64,000 bases of DNA from Thalassobaculum_A sp040219215. Lineage in GTDB: Bacteria; Pseudomonadota; Alphaproteobacteria; Thalassobaculales; Thalassobaculaceae. The notes under the pieces were generated by a model. The model saw nothing but the letters and a program-made list of their open reading frames with translations. It was not told the DNA's origin and did no database searches. Below, piece by piece: positions 45,023 to 53,821 of the stretch. The position numbers and the translations under genes are program-made. The stretch lies in assembly GCF_040219215.1 (NCBI RefSeq), contig NZ_JAVJSX010000019.1, positions 62,001-126,000 on the forward strand, given 5' to 3'. Within the stretch, counting starts at the first letter, position 1; the number at the start of each line of letters is the position of its first letter.

Positions 45023-45500
45023 GCTGAACGGTCTTGGCCCCGTTCTCGGTGTCCTGGGTGCCCACACCTCTAAAGCCGAGCCGTTCGTGGAAGCGCAGCG
45101 AGCGGTCGTTCGACGGCCGCAAGTTGACCTCGCAGGCCAACCGTGAAATGCCGCGCTCCCGAACGACCAGTTCAAGGTTCCTGTACAGCGCCGCACCGAT
45201 ACCGGCTGACCGGACGTCGGGATCGACGACAACACGATCGATGTAGAGGAACCCGTCATAGCGTTCCTCAAACCACCGGTAGTTCAGGCTGCCATAGTCG
45301 AGGCCCGGCGCCAGCGCGATCATCAACCCGACCAGACGGTCCCGGATCACGGCCACCTGGAAATGGGGAGCGATCTTCAAGAACCGCTGAAGATCGCCGC
45401 GGTCGAGTTCATTGACCGCCGGCACCGCTGCGTTGTTGAGCACCAGAAGCCGGTCGAGGTCGGCCTCGACACCGGGTCGGATTGCCAGCTCCGGCATCAC
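44997..45500 (-). CDS. GNAT-family N-acetyltransferase
   Basis: 167 residues (GTG 45500 or ATG 45497). The acetyl-CoA motif reads VVVDPDVRSAGIGAALY (R-x-x-G-x-G/A), preceded by YIDRV; the C-terminal part FHERLGFRGVG is the standard GNAT strand. The acceptor is unknown. It is directly downstream of the Fe-ADH-fold gene with a 4-base overlap, so they are co-translated. Confidence 0.9.
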   Translation of the reverse strand: MMPELAIRPGVEADLDRLLVLNNAAVPAVNELDRGDLQRFLKIAPHFQVAVIRDRLVGLMIALAPGLDYGSLNYRWFEERYDGFLYIDRVVVDPDVRSAGIGAALYRNLELVVRERGISRLACEVNLRPSNDRSLRFHERLGFRGVGTQDTENGAKTVQLMVWELNR

Positions 45501-46510
45501 ACGACCCGACCGCGGCGACCGCGGCGACGCGGCGCACCCGGCTGCTCCACGCCGAGCAAGTCCAAGATGCGATCAACCTCGATCAGATCGCTGGTGTCGC
45601 AAACACCGCGCGTCGACCGGATGAGATCGGCGCTCAGCGACGAAACATCGGTCGGGGTGCCGCCCAGCTTGGCCTGCGCATCGGTCCGCCAGCACGCTTG
45701 CCCCAGCAACGCGAGCATCGTCTGGCCGAAATCCAATCCGCCGATCACCGAGGACGTCAGCGCCAGCCGCCGGCGTGGCGCCCGCGCGCCCTCGATGGTC
45801 GATGCCATTACCAAAGCTCGCCGCATCGTCGTCACCGCCGATACGCCCGGCTCCATCAGCCCGGCCACCGCAGCGTCCGAGCAGCCTGCATCCGCTGCAA
45901 CAAGCGCCGCCAGGGCCGACGAACGGCCGTGGGCGTCATCCGGAACACTCATGACCGTATCGTCCGCCAGAACCGCTTCACCGGGACGCAGCGCCGGATG
46001 CCGGACCGGTCGCGCCGCCCCCATCTCATCAGCGATCCAGACGACGCCACCGACCGCCATGGCAGCGGAAGGCGTGGCCGGCAAGGCCAGAAGCGGAGGC
46101 AGCGCCGATGCATCCACCGGCACACCCTCGCCGCCGGGATCGCAGGCGAGAGCACTGTACGGACTGCGCTGGCCAGCCATGAGCGCTGCTCCCTTCGCGA
46201 CATCCATCGCCACGGCACTGCCGATCGCGATCAGCGCATCGCAGTTCTCGAAGTGATAGCTGGCGACGGCGTCGGCCACGACCGAGATGGACGGCGTCGT
46301 AGCCCGGTCGAAGCACCACACCGCCAGTTCGGCCGCCTCCAGCGCGTGGACCAGCGCAAGCGCCTGGGGGGTCGCTGTCAGAGATCCACCTCCCACAAGC
46401 ATCGGCCTCGTCACGCGTCGTGCCCGACACCAGTCAACGATGGCCGGCAGTGCCGTTGTGGACAACCGCGTCGCAACCGGCCCCGACCACAAGTACTCAA
46501 TGCCATCCAT
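45497..46510 (-). CDS. Iron-type alcohol dehydrogenase-fold protein lacking metal ligands
   Basis: 337 residues. The fold aligns with iron-containing alcohol dehydrogenases: VTRPMLVGGGSL start, ALIAIGSAVAMDVAKGA where GGGSxxDxAK is normal, LLALPATPSAAMA where PTTxGTGSE is normal. The DxxxH metal pair (GLDALVHA in the gene at the right edge) reads RSSALAALVA here, and the later HxxxH/HHG region has no histidines. Both NAD and iron sites look lost. It could be a non-catalytic or repurposed protein. Intact length and codon use argue against a decaying pseudogene. It leads a two-gene operon with the GNAT. Confidence 0.72.
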   Translation of the reverse strand: MDGIEYLWSGPVATRLSTTALPAIVDWCRARRVTRPMLVGGGSLTATPQALALVHALEAAELAVWCFDRATTPSISVVADAVASYHFENCDALIAIGSAVAMDVAKGAALMAGQRSPYSALACDPGGEGVPVDASALPPLLALPATPSAAMAVGGVVWIADEMGAARPVRHPALRPGEAVLADDTVMSVPDDAHGRSSALAALVAADAGCSDAAVAGLMEPGVSAVTTMRRALVMASTIEGARAPRRRLALTSSVIGGLDFGQTMLALLGQACWRTDAQAKLGGTPTDVSSLSADLIRSTRGVCDTSDLIEVDRILDLLGVEQPGAPRRRGRRGRVV

Positions 46511-46872
46511 CGTCTAGATTTCCCGTCGCATCTGAAGACCGCAGGCCAATGCCCGCCTCGGCCGGATGGCCGCGAATCCTCTTTGGTTCCACCGCTTCGG
46601 CCGCTACGCAAGTTTCCATTTACCATAACCGTTTGACATCTCCAGACGCTCGCCCAATGATTTCGCCGATACGAAGCGGCGGAGGCGGAAGTCGTTCGTC
46701 GTGTTGCGGACGGCGCGGGGACGACGCCGGGGTCGACTGAAGACGCCAACCAAGATCGATAAAAATGCGTCTCGACCATCAATCTCGGAATGTCGCAGCC
46801 GCCTAGGATTACGGCTTCCTGGGCCCGTGAGATGCGGGCAACGACAACGAACGGGAGAGACGGGAGCAGATC
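46511..46872. other. Intergenic region, 362 bases, upstream of the ABC importer
   Basis: No plausible gene. It holds the start region of the divergent Fe-ADH-fold gene, a promoter candidate (46633-46661) and a leader of about 200 bases that ends in GGGAGAGACGGGAG before the ATG at 46873. I could not match any riboswitch class. Confidence 0.6.
46633..46661 (+). promoter_or_regulatory. Candidate promoter for the dipeptide ABC operon
   Basis: A perfect TTGACA (46633-46638), 17 bases, then AATGAT (46656-46661), which matches TATAAT at four positions. Spacing is ideal; transcripts would have a leader of about 205 bases. Confidence 0.5.
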
Positions 46873-48570
46873 ATGGACAAGCGCAAATCGGGGGCAAACC
46901 ACCCCTATATCCCCGAGCTGAAAGAGCAGCTCAGCCGGGGAGAGGTCGATCGCCGCGAGTTCCTTCGGACGATCACATTGCTCGGCGTATCAGCCGGCGC
47001 AGCGTATGCGATGGCAGGCCAGATCCTCGGTGAGGGAATGGTGGCGCCGGCCCGTGCCCAAGGCAAACCGGGCGGTACCTTCAAGTTCGCCATGAAGGTC
47101 CAGGAAATGACCGATCCGGCGACGTTCGATTGGACGGAGAAGTCCAATGTCGCCCGTCACGTTGTCGAGTATCTCACGATCACCGGCCCGGACAACGTCA
47201 CCCGGCCGTACCTCGCGGAAAGCTGGTCGGCGTCCGAGGATCTCAAGACGTGGGAATTCAAGCTGCGCAAGGGCGTGAAGTGGAACAACGGCGACGACTT
47301 CAACGCCGACGACGTGGTCCACAACTTCACACGCTGGCTTGACCCGAAGACCGGTTCGTCGAATGTCGGCCTGTTCTCCGCCATGGTCGAGGACGTCGAC
47401 ACCGGCAAGAAGGACGACAAGGGCAACGCGGTCATGTCCAAGCGCATGACCAAGGGCGCCGTCGAGAAGGTCGACAGCCACACCGTGCGGCTGCACCTCA
47501 ACTCGCCGGTCCTGTCGATCCCGGAGAACCTCTACAACTACCCGACCGCGATCGTGCACCGGAAGTTCGACGAGATGGGTGCCAACCTGTCCAAGAACCC
47601 GATCGGCACCGGCCCCTATGAACTGACGAAGTTCACCGTCGGCAGCCAGGCGGTCCTGACCCGACGCAAGGACCCGTACTGGGGCGGCGAGGTGTTCCTC
47701 GACGAGATCCACTACATCGACCTTGGCGAGGACGCATCGGCCCAGGTTGCCGCCATCGCTTCCGGTCAGGTTGACGGCATTTACGAAGTCGATGTCAGCC
47801 AGCTCGACGTCTACGACGCCCTGCCTGGCGTGAAGGTCTACGAGGCGGCGACCGCGCAGACCGCGATCGGCCGGATGAAGGTCACCGAGAAGCCGTTCGA
47901 CGACATCAAGGTACGCAAGGCCGTTCAGCTTTGCATGGATACCGATGCGATCCTGAAGATCGCCTATCGGGGCCGCGGCCAGGCTGGCGAACACCACCAC
48001 GTCTCGGCGATCCATCCGGAGTACTTCAAGCTGCCGAAGCCGAAATATGACCCGGCAGCGGCCAAGGCCTTGCTGGCGGAGGCCGGCTTCAAGGACGGCA
48101 TCACGCTGAAGATCGACTTCGGCCAGACCTCCGGTGCTTGGGAACTGGCGGCCATGCAGGCGTTCAAGGAGCAGTGCGCGCCGGCCGGCATCAACCTTGA
48201 ACTGAGCCCGGTTCCGGCGGCGACCTATTGGGGCATCTGGACCACCACACCGTTCGGGTTGACCTCCTGGACCCACCGCCCGCTCGGCGTGATGGTGCTG
48301 AACCTGGCCTATCGCTCCGGAGTGCCGTGGAACGAGTCCGGCTACGCCAATCCGGAGTTCGACAAGGCCCTGGATCAGGCAAGCGCCATCCTGGATGTGA
48401 ACAAGCGGAAAGCGGCCATGGAGAAGGTCGAGAAGATCCTCCAGGACGACGCCGTCATGGTGCAGCCGATCTGGCGCTCGGTGTTCTCGGCCACGACCGA
48501 CAAGGTGCATGGCTACACAACGCACCCGACCCTGTACCATCAGTGGCACAAGGTCTCGCTCAGCGCCTGA
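46873..48570 (+). CDS. ABC transporter substrate-binding protein, family 5 (dipeptide type), Tat-exported
   Basis: 565 residues. The N-terminus carries a twin-arginine motif DRREFLRTI at about 26-34, then a hydrophobic run and ARAQ cleavage region, so export is by Tat. The mature part is an SBP_bac_5 protein: RPYLAESWSASEDLKTWEFKL, abbreviated here, and RKGVKWNNGDDFNADDVV are typical. It binds a peptide, opine or similar ligand in the periplasm. A perfect hairpin follows the stop, and two permease genes and a fused ATPase complete the importer. Confidence 0.95.
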   Translation: MDKRKSGANHPYIPELKEQLSRGEVDRREFLRTITLLGVSAGAAYAMAGQILGEGMVAPARAQGKPGGTFKFAMKVQEMTDPATFDWTEKSNVARHVVEYLTITGPDNVTRPYLAESWSASEDLKTWEFKLRKGVKWNNGDDFNADDVVHNFTRWLDPKTGSSNVGLFSAMVEDVDTGKKDDKGNAVMSKRMTKGAVEKVDSHTVRLHLNSPVLSIPENLYNYPTAIVHRKFDEMGANLSKNPIGTGPYELTKFTVGSQAVLTRRKDPYWGGEVFLDEIHYIDLGEDASAQVAAIASGQVDGIYEVDVSQLDVYDALPGVKVYEAATAQTAIGRMKVTEKPFDDIKVRKAVQLCMDTDAILKIAYRGRGQAGEHHHVSAIHPEYFKLPKPKYDPAAAKALLAEAGFKDGITLKIDFGQTSGAWELAAMQAFKEQCAPAGINLELSPVPAATYWGIWTTTPFGLTSWTHRPLGVMVLNLAYRSGVPWNESGYANPEFDKALDQASAILDVNKRKAAMEKVEKILQDDAVMVQPIWRSVFSATTDKVHGYTTHPTLYHQWHKVSLSA

Positions 48571-48583
48571 GGCGACGAGCGAA

Positions 48584-48613
48584 CGTCAGGCGGTGCTCCG
48601 GCACCGCCTGACG
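48584..48613 (+). terminator. Perfect 13-bp hairpin between SBP and permease genes
   Basis: CGTCAGGCGGTGC (48584-48596), TCCG loop, GCACCGCCTGACG (48601-48613). No T-run follows, so it is more likely an mRNA-stabilising or attenuating hairpin than a full terminator. This position is typical for raising SBP levels above the permeases. Confidence 0.7.
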
Positions 48614-48714
48614 ACCTTATAGACGCATGATCGCGCGCATCTGTAGCGCGCCACCGGGGGAAGCGGTCTTCGGCGCCGTCCGATGAAACCGTATCGCGGG
48701 AGGCGAACCGAGCG

Positions 48715-49647
48715 ATGCTGATCTTTCTCGCCAAGCGCCTTGGATACCTGCTGTTCACCATGGTCGTGGTGTCGATGCTGGTGTTCCTGGTTCTGGAGCT
48801 CGACCCGAGCAACGTCGCCCAGAAGGTTTTGGGTCCCTATTCGAACGACGAACAACGCCAGCTCTGGATGGAAGCCAACGGCTACCTCGAGCCCCTGCCG
48901 ATCCGCTACGCGAGCTGGCTGGGCAACTTCATGATCGGCGACTTCGGAATGTCGACCCGGTTCAAGGTCCCGGTGGTCGATATTCTCCTCCCCCGCCTCG
49001 GCAATACCGGTCTTCTGGCACTCGGGGTCCTGCTGGTCATGGTCCCGCTGTCGCTGCTGCTGGGTGTCCTGGCCGGCATGAAGGAAGGCTCCGTTCAGGA
49101 CCGGACGATCTCGGTGTTCTCGATCGCCACGACCTCGATCCCTGAGTTCGCCTCCGGCGTGTTCCTGGTGGCGATCTTCGTTCTCTGGCTCAAGCTCCTG
49201 CCCGGCGTCAGCAACATGATCGGCGGTTTCGACATCGCCCAGATGGTGCTGCCGGTCGCCGCACTTGTGCTCTACGGCTTCGGCTACATCACCCGCATGA
49301 CCCGGGCGTCGATGGCCGAGGTCATGCAGACCCATTACATCCGCACCGCCATCCTCAAGGGCGTGCCGCATCGGCAGGTGATCCTGAAGCACGCGCTTCG
49401 CAACGCGCTGATCGCACCGTTCACGGTGATCATGCTGCAGATCAACTGGCTGCTCTCGGGCGTGATCGTCATCGAGTACCTGTTCGCCTACAAGGGCTTC
49501 GGCTCGCTGTTGCTGGAAGCCGCTCTCAACAAGGACATCTTCGTCATTGAGGCCTGCACCATGGTGGCCGTCCTGGTCGCCGTCGGTACGCAAACCCTGG
49601 CGGACATCGGGTACATGTACCTGAACCCGCGCATCCGGTTCAGTTGA
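48715..49647 (+). CDS. ABC transporter permease, DppB type
   Basis: 310 residues, six hydrophobic segments. It opens MLIFLAKRLGYLLFTMVVV, and the cytoplasmic EAA loop is present as YITRMTRASMAEVMQTHYIR then ILKGVPHRQVILKHALRNAL, which docks with the ATPase. ATG 48715 is preceded by GGGAGGCGA. It is 144 bases after the SBP gene and 10 bases before the second permease. Confidence 0.95.
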   Translation: MLIFLAKRLGYLLFTMVVVSMLVFLVLELDPSNVAQKVLGPYSNDEQRQLWMEANGYLEPLPIRYASWLGNFMIGDFGMSTRFKVPVVDILLPRLGNTGLLALGVLLVMVPLSLLLGVLAGMKEGSVQDRTISVFSIATTSIPEFASGVFLVAIFVLWLKLLPGVSNMIGGFDIAQMVLPVAALVLYGFGYITRMTRASMAEVMQTHYIRTAILKGVPHRQVILKHALRNALIAPFTVIMLQINWLLSGVIVIEYLFAYKGFGSLLLEAALNKDIFVIEACTMVAVLVAVGTQTLADIGYMYLNPRIRFS

Positions 49648-49657
49648 GGAGAGCGCG

Positions 49658-50554
49658 ATGGTCGCAAGTGCGGAAACCGAAGAACCGGTAGCGCAGCGCC
49701 AGTCCGGGCTGACCCGAGTCGTCAAGGCCATCGGCCTGCTGCGCGAAAGCCCGGTCGGGATGATCGGCGCCGGCATCGTGCTGGCCTGGGTCATCGCGGC
49801 GATCCTGGCCCCGGTGCTGGCGCCGTTCGACCCGAACGCCACCATCATGCCGTTCCAGAGACCGGGTGCCGTCGACCCCGCATCCGGCGCCACGTTCTGG
49901 CTGGGTACCGACAAGATCGGCCGGGACATCCTGTCGCGGATCATCTATGGCGGACGCCGTGTTCTGATCTACGGCCCGATTGCCACCGTTGCAGCCTACG
50001 CGGTCGGCATCATCATGGGGCTGGCCGCCGGGTACTTCCGCGGATGGTGGGACGCGGTCCTGTCCCGCGTGTCCGACATCGTGCTGTCGTTTCCGATCTT
50101 CGTTCTCTACGTGATCGTGATCTCGACCTTCGGCGCCTCCGGCCTGAACATCGTGCTGGCGATTATCTTTGCCTCGGCACCGGGCATCATGCGTATCGTG
50201 CGCGGCCTGACCCTGGACCTGCGCAACCGCGACTACGTGGCGGCGTCGCAGACCCGCGGCGAGAGCGCGCTGTACATCATGTTCGTCGAGATCCTGCCGA
50301 ACGCCCGCGGACCGCTGATCGTCGATGCCTGCCTGCGGCTGGGCTACGTGACCATCACCATCGGAACCCTCGGCTTCCTCGGTCTCGGACTGCCGCCGCC
50401 GGATCCGGACTGGGGCGGCATGGTCAACGAGAGCCGGGCATTGGCGCCCGCCTTCCCGCACATGATCGTGTATCCGTGCCTCGCCATCTCGTCGCTGGTT
50501 CTCGGCCTGAATCTCCTGGCCGACGGGCTGCGCGAAATCGCCATTCGGGACTGA
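49658..50554 (+). CDS. ABC transporter permease, DppC type
   Basis: 298 residues. An N-terminal OppC_N segment (MIGAGIVLAWVIAAILAPVLAP) precedes the permease core with LGTDKIGRDILSRIIYGGRR and the EAA loop RNRDYVAASQTRGESALYIM. It pairs with the DppB-type subunit to form the pore. The gap to the ATPase gene is 13 bases with GAGAGGGAG as its ribosome site. Confidence 0.95.
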   Translation: MVASAETEEPVAQRQSGLTRVVKAIGLLRESPVGMIGAGIVLAWVIAAILAPVLAPFDPNATIMPFQRPGAVDPASGATFWLGTDKIGRDILSRIIYGGRRVLIYGPIATVAAYAVGIIMGLAAGYFRGWWDAVLSRVSDIVLSFPIFVLYVIVISTFGASGLNIVLAIIFASAPGIMRIVRGLTLDLRNRDYVAASQTRGESALYIMFVEILPNARGPLIVDACLRLGYVTITIGTLGFLGLGLPPPDPDWGGMVNESRALAPAFPHMIVYPCLAISSLVLGLNLLADGLREIAIRD

Positions 50555-50567
50555 GAGAGAGGGAGCG

Positions 50568-52700
50568 ATGACAACCGACCCCCGTACCCCGGTCCTCGAG
50601 ATCGAGAACCTGTGCATCTCGTACTTCACCCGGGCCGGCGAGATACCGGCGGTGATCGACTTCAACCTGACGATCTACGAGGGCGAAAGTGTCGGGCTGG
50701 TCGGTGAATCCGGCTGCGGGAAGTCGACGGTCGCGATGGCGATCATGCGCTATCTCGGTAGCAACGGCGGCATCGTCGGCGGCAGCATCCGCTTCAAGGG
50801 CCGTGACATCGTCGGCATGTCCGACGAGGAACTGCGCCAGATGCGCGGCTCCGAGGTCGCGATGATCTACCAGGAACCCATGGCGGCGCTGAACCCGTCG
50901 CTGACGATCGGCGCCCAGCTCATGGAAGTGCCGATCGTCCACGAGGGCGTTTCCGAACAGGAGGCCTACGACCGGTCGCGCCGGATGCTCGGCGACGTCA
51001 AATTGCCGGACGCCGACCGGGTCATGGCCGCGTACCCGCACCAGATCTCGGGCGGCCAGCAGCAACGCGTGGTGATCGCGATGGCTCTGCTGTCCAAGCC
51101 GTCGTTGTTGCTGCTCGACGAGCCTACCACCGCGCTCGACGTGACGGTCGAGGCCGGGATCATCGACCTGATTGCCGAGATCGCCAAGAAGTCGGGAACC
51201 GCACAGGTCTTCATCAGCCACAACCTGGGGCTGGTGCGCGAGACCTGCGACCGGATCTGCGTGATGTATTCCGGAGAGGCCGTCGAGACCGGTACCATCA
51301 GCGACGTGTTCACGAAGATGCGCCACCCGTACACTCGCGGGTTGTTCGGCGCGATTCCGCTGCCCAGCGCCAACAAGAACGACCGGCCGCTGGTGGCGAT
51401 CCGCGGGCAGTTGCCACTGCCGCACCAACGCCCGCGGGGCTGCAATTTCGGCCCGCGCTGCGACTACTTCCAGGAAGGCGTTTGCGCCCCGGCGCCGGTG
51501 CCGATGCGCGATGTGCCGAGCCAGGCCGACCCGCACCAGAGCCGCTGCAACCGCTTCGAGACAATCGATTGGGACGCGCCGCTCAGCGCCGGCAAGGTCA
51601 ACGAGCCGATCGAGCCGGGCGAACCGGTGCTGGTCGTCGATGGCATGCGCAAGTACTACGAACTGCACGACCGCTCGATCAAGGCCATGCTGTCAGGCGA
51701 CGGGGTGCGCTACGTCAAGGCCAACGAGACCCTGAGCTTCAGCGCCCGGAAGGCCGAAATCGTCGCAATCGTCGGCGAGTCCGGATGCGGCAAGTCGACC
51801 TTCGCCAAGGTGTTGATGGGGCTTGAGACCGCCAGCGAGGGCACGATCACCTTCAACGGCGACGAGATCGAAAGCACCGAGGTACAGGACCGCCCGCGCG
51901 AGCAGGTCGCCTCGCTGCAGATGGTCTTCCAGAACCCGAACGACACCCTCAACCCGTCCATGACCATCGGCGGCCAGATCAGCCGGGTGATCCGCAAGTT
52001 CGGGGTCGAGGCCGATCCGGACAAGGTCCACGACCGGGTGATGCGGCTGCTCGACATGGTGAAGCTGCCCCGCGACTTCTACCATCGCCGTCCGCGCCAG
52101 TTGTCCGGCGGCCAGAAGCAGCGCGTCGGCGTCGCCCGGGCGTTTGCCGGCAACCCGGCGATGGTCATCGCGGACGAACCGGTATCAGCGCTCGACGTAT
52201 CGGTTCAGGCGGCGGTGACCGAACTGCTGATGGACATCCAGCGAGAACACGGCACGACCCTGTTGTTCATCAGCCATGACCTGTCGGTCGTGCGTTACCT
52301 GTCGGACCGGATCGTGGTCATGTATCTCGGCCAGATCATGGAACAGGGCACGACCGACGAAATCTTCGCCCCACCCTATCACCCCTACACCGAGGCACTG
52401 CTCTCGGCGGTGCCGATCGCCGATACCACGGTCGACAAACGCAAGATCGTTCTGGAAGGCAACCTGCCGAGCGTGGTCAATCCGCCGATCGGTTGCCCGT
52501 TCCACACCCGCTGTCCGCGGAAAATAGGAGCGATCTGCGCCGACAAGCGCCCGCCGGTCCATACGGTCAGCGGCACTCACCGGATCGCCTGCCACATCCC
52601 CTTGGACGAGCTCAAGCGGGTCGAGCCGGTGTTCTTCGATGTGATCGCCGACACGCCGCCGACCGATGGTGCACCGAACCGGCCGGCGCAAGCCCAGTGA
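50568..52700 (+). CDS. Fused double ABC ATPase (DppD-DppF type)
   Basis: 710 residues carrying two complete nucleotide-binding domains. Each has Walker A (GESGCGKST, near 46-54 and 402-410), ABC signature (SGGQQQR and SGGQKQR), Walker B (LLLLDEP and MVIADEP) and an oligopeptide/dipeptide C-terminal extension with cysteines (CNFGPRCDYF; CPFHTRCPRK). In DppD/OppD these cysteines can bind an Fe-S cluster. It powers the upstream permeases. Fusion of D and F subunits is common in alphaproteobacteria. Confidence 0.95.
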   Translation: MTTDPRTPVLEIENLCISYFTRAGEIPAVIDFNLTIYEGESVGLVGESGCGKSTVAMAIMRYLGSNGGIVGGSIRFKGRDIVGMSDEELRQMRGSEVAMIYQEPMAALNPSLTIGAQLMEVPIVHEGVSEQEAYDRSRRMLGDVKLPDADRVMAAYPHQISGGQQQRVVIAMALLSKPSLLLLDEPTTALDVTVEAGIIDLIAEIAKKSGTAQVFISHNLGLVRETCDRICVMYSGEAVETGTISDVFTKMRHPYTRGLFGAIPLPSANKNDRPLVAIRGQLPLPHQRPRGCNFGPRCDYFQEGVCAPAPVPMRDVPSQADPHQSRCNRFETIDWDAPLSAGKVNEPIEPGEPVLVVDGMRKYYELHDRSIKAMLSGDGVRYVKANETLSFSARKAEIVAIVGESGCGKSTFAKVLMGLETASEGTITFNGDEIESTEVQDRPREQVASLQMVFQNPNDTLNPSMTIGGQISRVIRKFGVEADPDKVHDRVMRLLDMVKLPRDFYHRRPRQLSGGQKQRVGVARAFAGNPAMVIADEPVSALDVSVQAAVTELLMDIQREHGTTLLFISHDLSVVRYLSDRIVVMYLGQIMEQGTTDEIFAPPYHPYTEALLSAVPIADTTVDKRKIVLEGNLPSVVNPPIGCPFHTRCPRKIGAICADKRPPVHTVSGTHRIACHIPLDELKRVEPVFFDVIADTPPTDGAPNRPAQAQ

Positions 52701-52793
52701 CTTCGCCGCGACGCGGCAGTCGGCATCGTTAACGTCCTGTTCATCGATTCTCGATAGTGTGGCCGCTGACCATCCGACCGACGGAGGAACCTG

Positions 52794-53015
52794 ATGGCAA
52801 TCGATGGGATCGGCAGCACCCTGAGCACCACCAGCGTCGCTGGCGTGCGCGCAGCCAATGAGCAGGTCCGCACCCTCGGTGCCGGAATCTCGCAACTGAT
52901 TCAGGGAGCCCAGCAGATTGCTGAAGGCGCCCAGGCATCCTCGACCGCTACCCCGACCACACCGGCGCCTTCGGTTGACCCGAACCGCGGCCAGACGGTC
53001 GACATCTTCGCCTGA
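52794..53015 (+). CDS. Small uncharacterised protein, 73 residues
   Basis: Starts ATG 52794 after a strong GGAGGAA. The sequence is low-hydrophobicity, with one helix (VRAANEQVRTLGAGISQLIQ) and a Ser/Thr/Pro/Ala-rich tail ending NRGQTVDIFA. Not recognised; short alphaproteobacterial proteins ending in similar phrases are sometimes annotated as putative motility proteins, which I cannot confirm. The gene has its own start region and is closed by two hairpins, so it is probably a genuine monocistronic gene. Confidence 0.7.
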   Translation: MAIDGIGSTLSTTSVAGVRAANEQVRTLGAGISQLIQGAQQIAEGAQASSTATPTTPAPSVDPNRGQTVDIFA

Positions 53016-53016
53016 C

Positions 53017-53034
53017 CCCTCGTTAAAACGAGGG
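53017..53034 (+). terminator. 8-bp hairpin just after the small gene
   Basis: CCCTCGTT (53017-53024) and AACGAGGG (53027-53034) pair perfectly across two bases, directly after the TGA at 53013-53015. No T-run follows; it probably cooperates with the stronger hairpin 13 bases on. Confidence 0.45.
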
Positions 53035-53046
53035 TGCATAAGAGAA

Positions 53047-53082
53047 GGGCGCGCCGCAGAAAGCGGCGCGCCCTCTTCTTTT
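53047..53082. terminator. Strong rho-independent terminator, likely bidirectional
   Basis: GGGCGCGCCGC (53047-53057), loop AGAAA, GCGGCGCGCCC (53063-53073), then TCTTCTTTT on the plus strand. It separates the small gene from the convergent XRE gene, whose stop is at 53102. On the minus strand the following bases are also pyrimidine-rich (TTCTCTT). Confidence 0.9.
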
Positions 53083-53101
53083 CATGCGTCCAAGAGGACG
53101 C

Positions 53102-53575
53102 TCAGGCTTCTTCGGGAAGCGCCGTCGCGACCGACTTGACCATTTCCGTGATCCGCTTGCGCAGGTTCGGATTCTTGATCGAGTAGTAGGCCCGCACCAA
53201 CTCAAGGGTCTCGCGGCGCGCCATCGGATCGGCCGGATTCTCCTCGTACTCGTCCTTCACGCCGCCGGCCTTCATGCGGCGCGGCGAATGGGCGGCCGTA
53301 TCGTCCGAGATGTCGTCAAAGAAGAAGCTGACCGGCACATCGAGGATCTGGCCGATGTCCCAGAGCCTGGAAGCGCTGATCCGATTGCTTCCACGTTCGT
53401 ACTTCTGGACCTGCTGGAAGGTGATGTTCAGCGCATCGCCAAGCTGTTCCTGGCTCATGCCAAGAAGCGTACGGCGCAGTCGGACACGGCGGCCGACGTG
53501 AACATCGATCGGATTGTTGTTGGTAATCTGATAGTTCGGATCGTCACGTCGATTTTCGGCTTTCACTTGTGCCAT
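53102..53575 (-). CDS. XRE-family transcriptional regulator
   Basis: 157 residues. The HTH lies at about residues 27-80: VGRRVRLRRTLLGMSQEQLG, then ITFQQVQKYERGSNRI, an alphaproteobacterial XRE signature. The rest is acidic, with a coiled C-terminus (ETLELVRAYYSIKNPNLRKRI). Proteins of this type regulate cell-cycle, exopolysaccharide or stress genes; the target is not predictable here. Several perfect palindromes lie upstream of its start and may be its own operators. Confidence 0.9.
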   Translation of the reverse strand: MAQVKAENRRDDPNYQITNNNPIDVHVGRRVRLRRTLLGMSQEQLGDALNITFQQVQKYERGSNRISASRLWDIGQILDVPVSFFFDDISDDTAAHSPRRMKAGGVKDEYEENPADPMARRETLELVRAYYSIKNPNLRKRITEMVKSVATALPEEA

Positions 53576-53598
53576 GTGACTAATTTAACCTCCACGTC

Positions 53599-53643
53599 GC
53601 AATGCATTGCCAGAACGACTACCAGCATATGCTGAAATTTCAG
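53599..53643. promoter_or_regulatory. Three perfect 12-base palindromes upstream of the XRE gene
   Basis: GCAATGCATTGC (53599-53610), CAGCATATGCTG (53623-53634) and CTGAAATTTCAG (53632-53643); the second and third overlap by 2 bases. The nearest lies 24 bases before the XRE start at 53575, within a likely promoter and leader. A fourth element, TCACAG-AA-CTGTGA (53722-53735), is further upstream. This is probably a cluster of operators for the XRE protein or other dimeric regulators. Confidence 0.55.
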
Positions 53644-53821
53644 TTAACGGTAGCGCAGCGACCCGGCAAATCTATCAGTACTTTCCACAGTCGCTCCCCA
53701 GTACTTGGACGGCAACCGAGATCACAGAACTGTGAGATGCACAGCTGTCAACTGCCGCACCGCCGGTCCAACAACCGTCGCGGGCGGTATAGGGTTCCCG
53801 GAATTGGAACGCAATCAAAAT

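Noticed and set aside
39468..46510. Phosphonate biosynthesis cluster
   Set aside because: The enolase paralog, dehydrogenases and kinase resemble some phosphonate genes, but no PEP mutase or phosphonopyruvate decarboxylase is present.
46511..46872. Known riboswitch in the ABC leader
   Set aside because: No conserved core of a known class could be recognised by eye.
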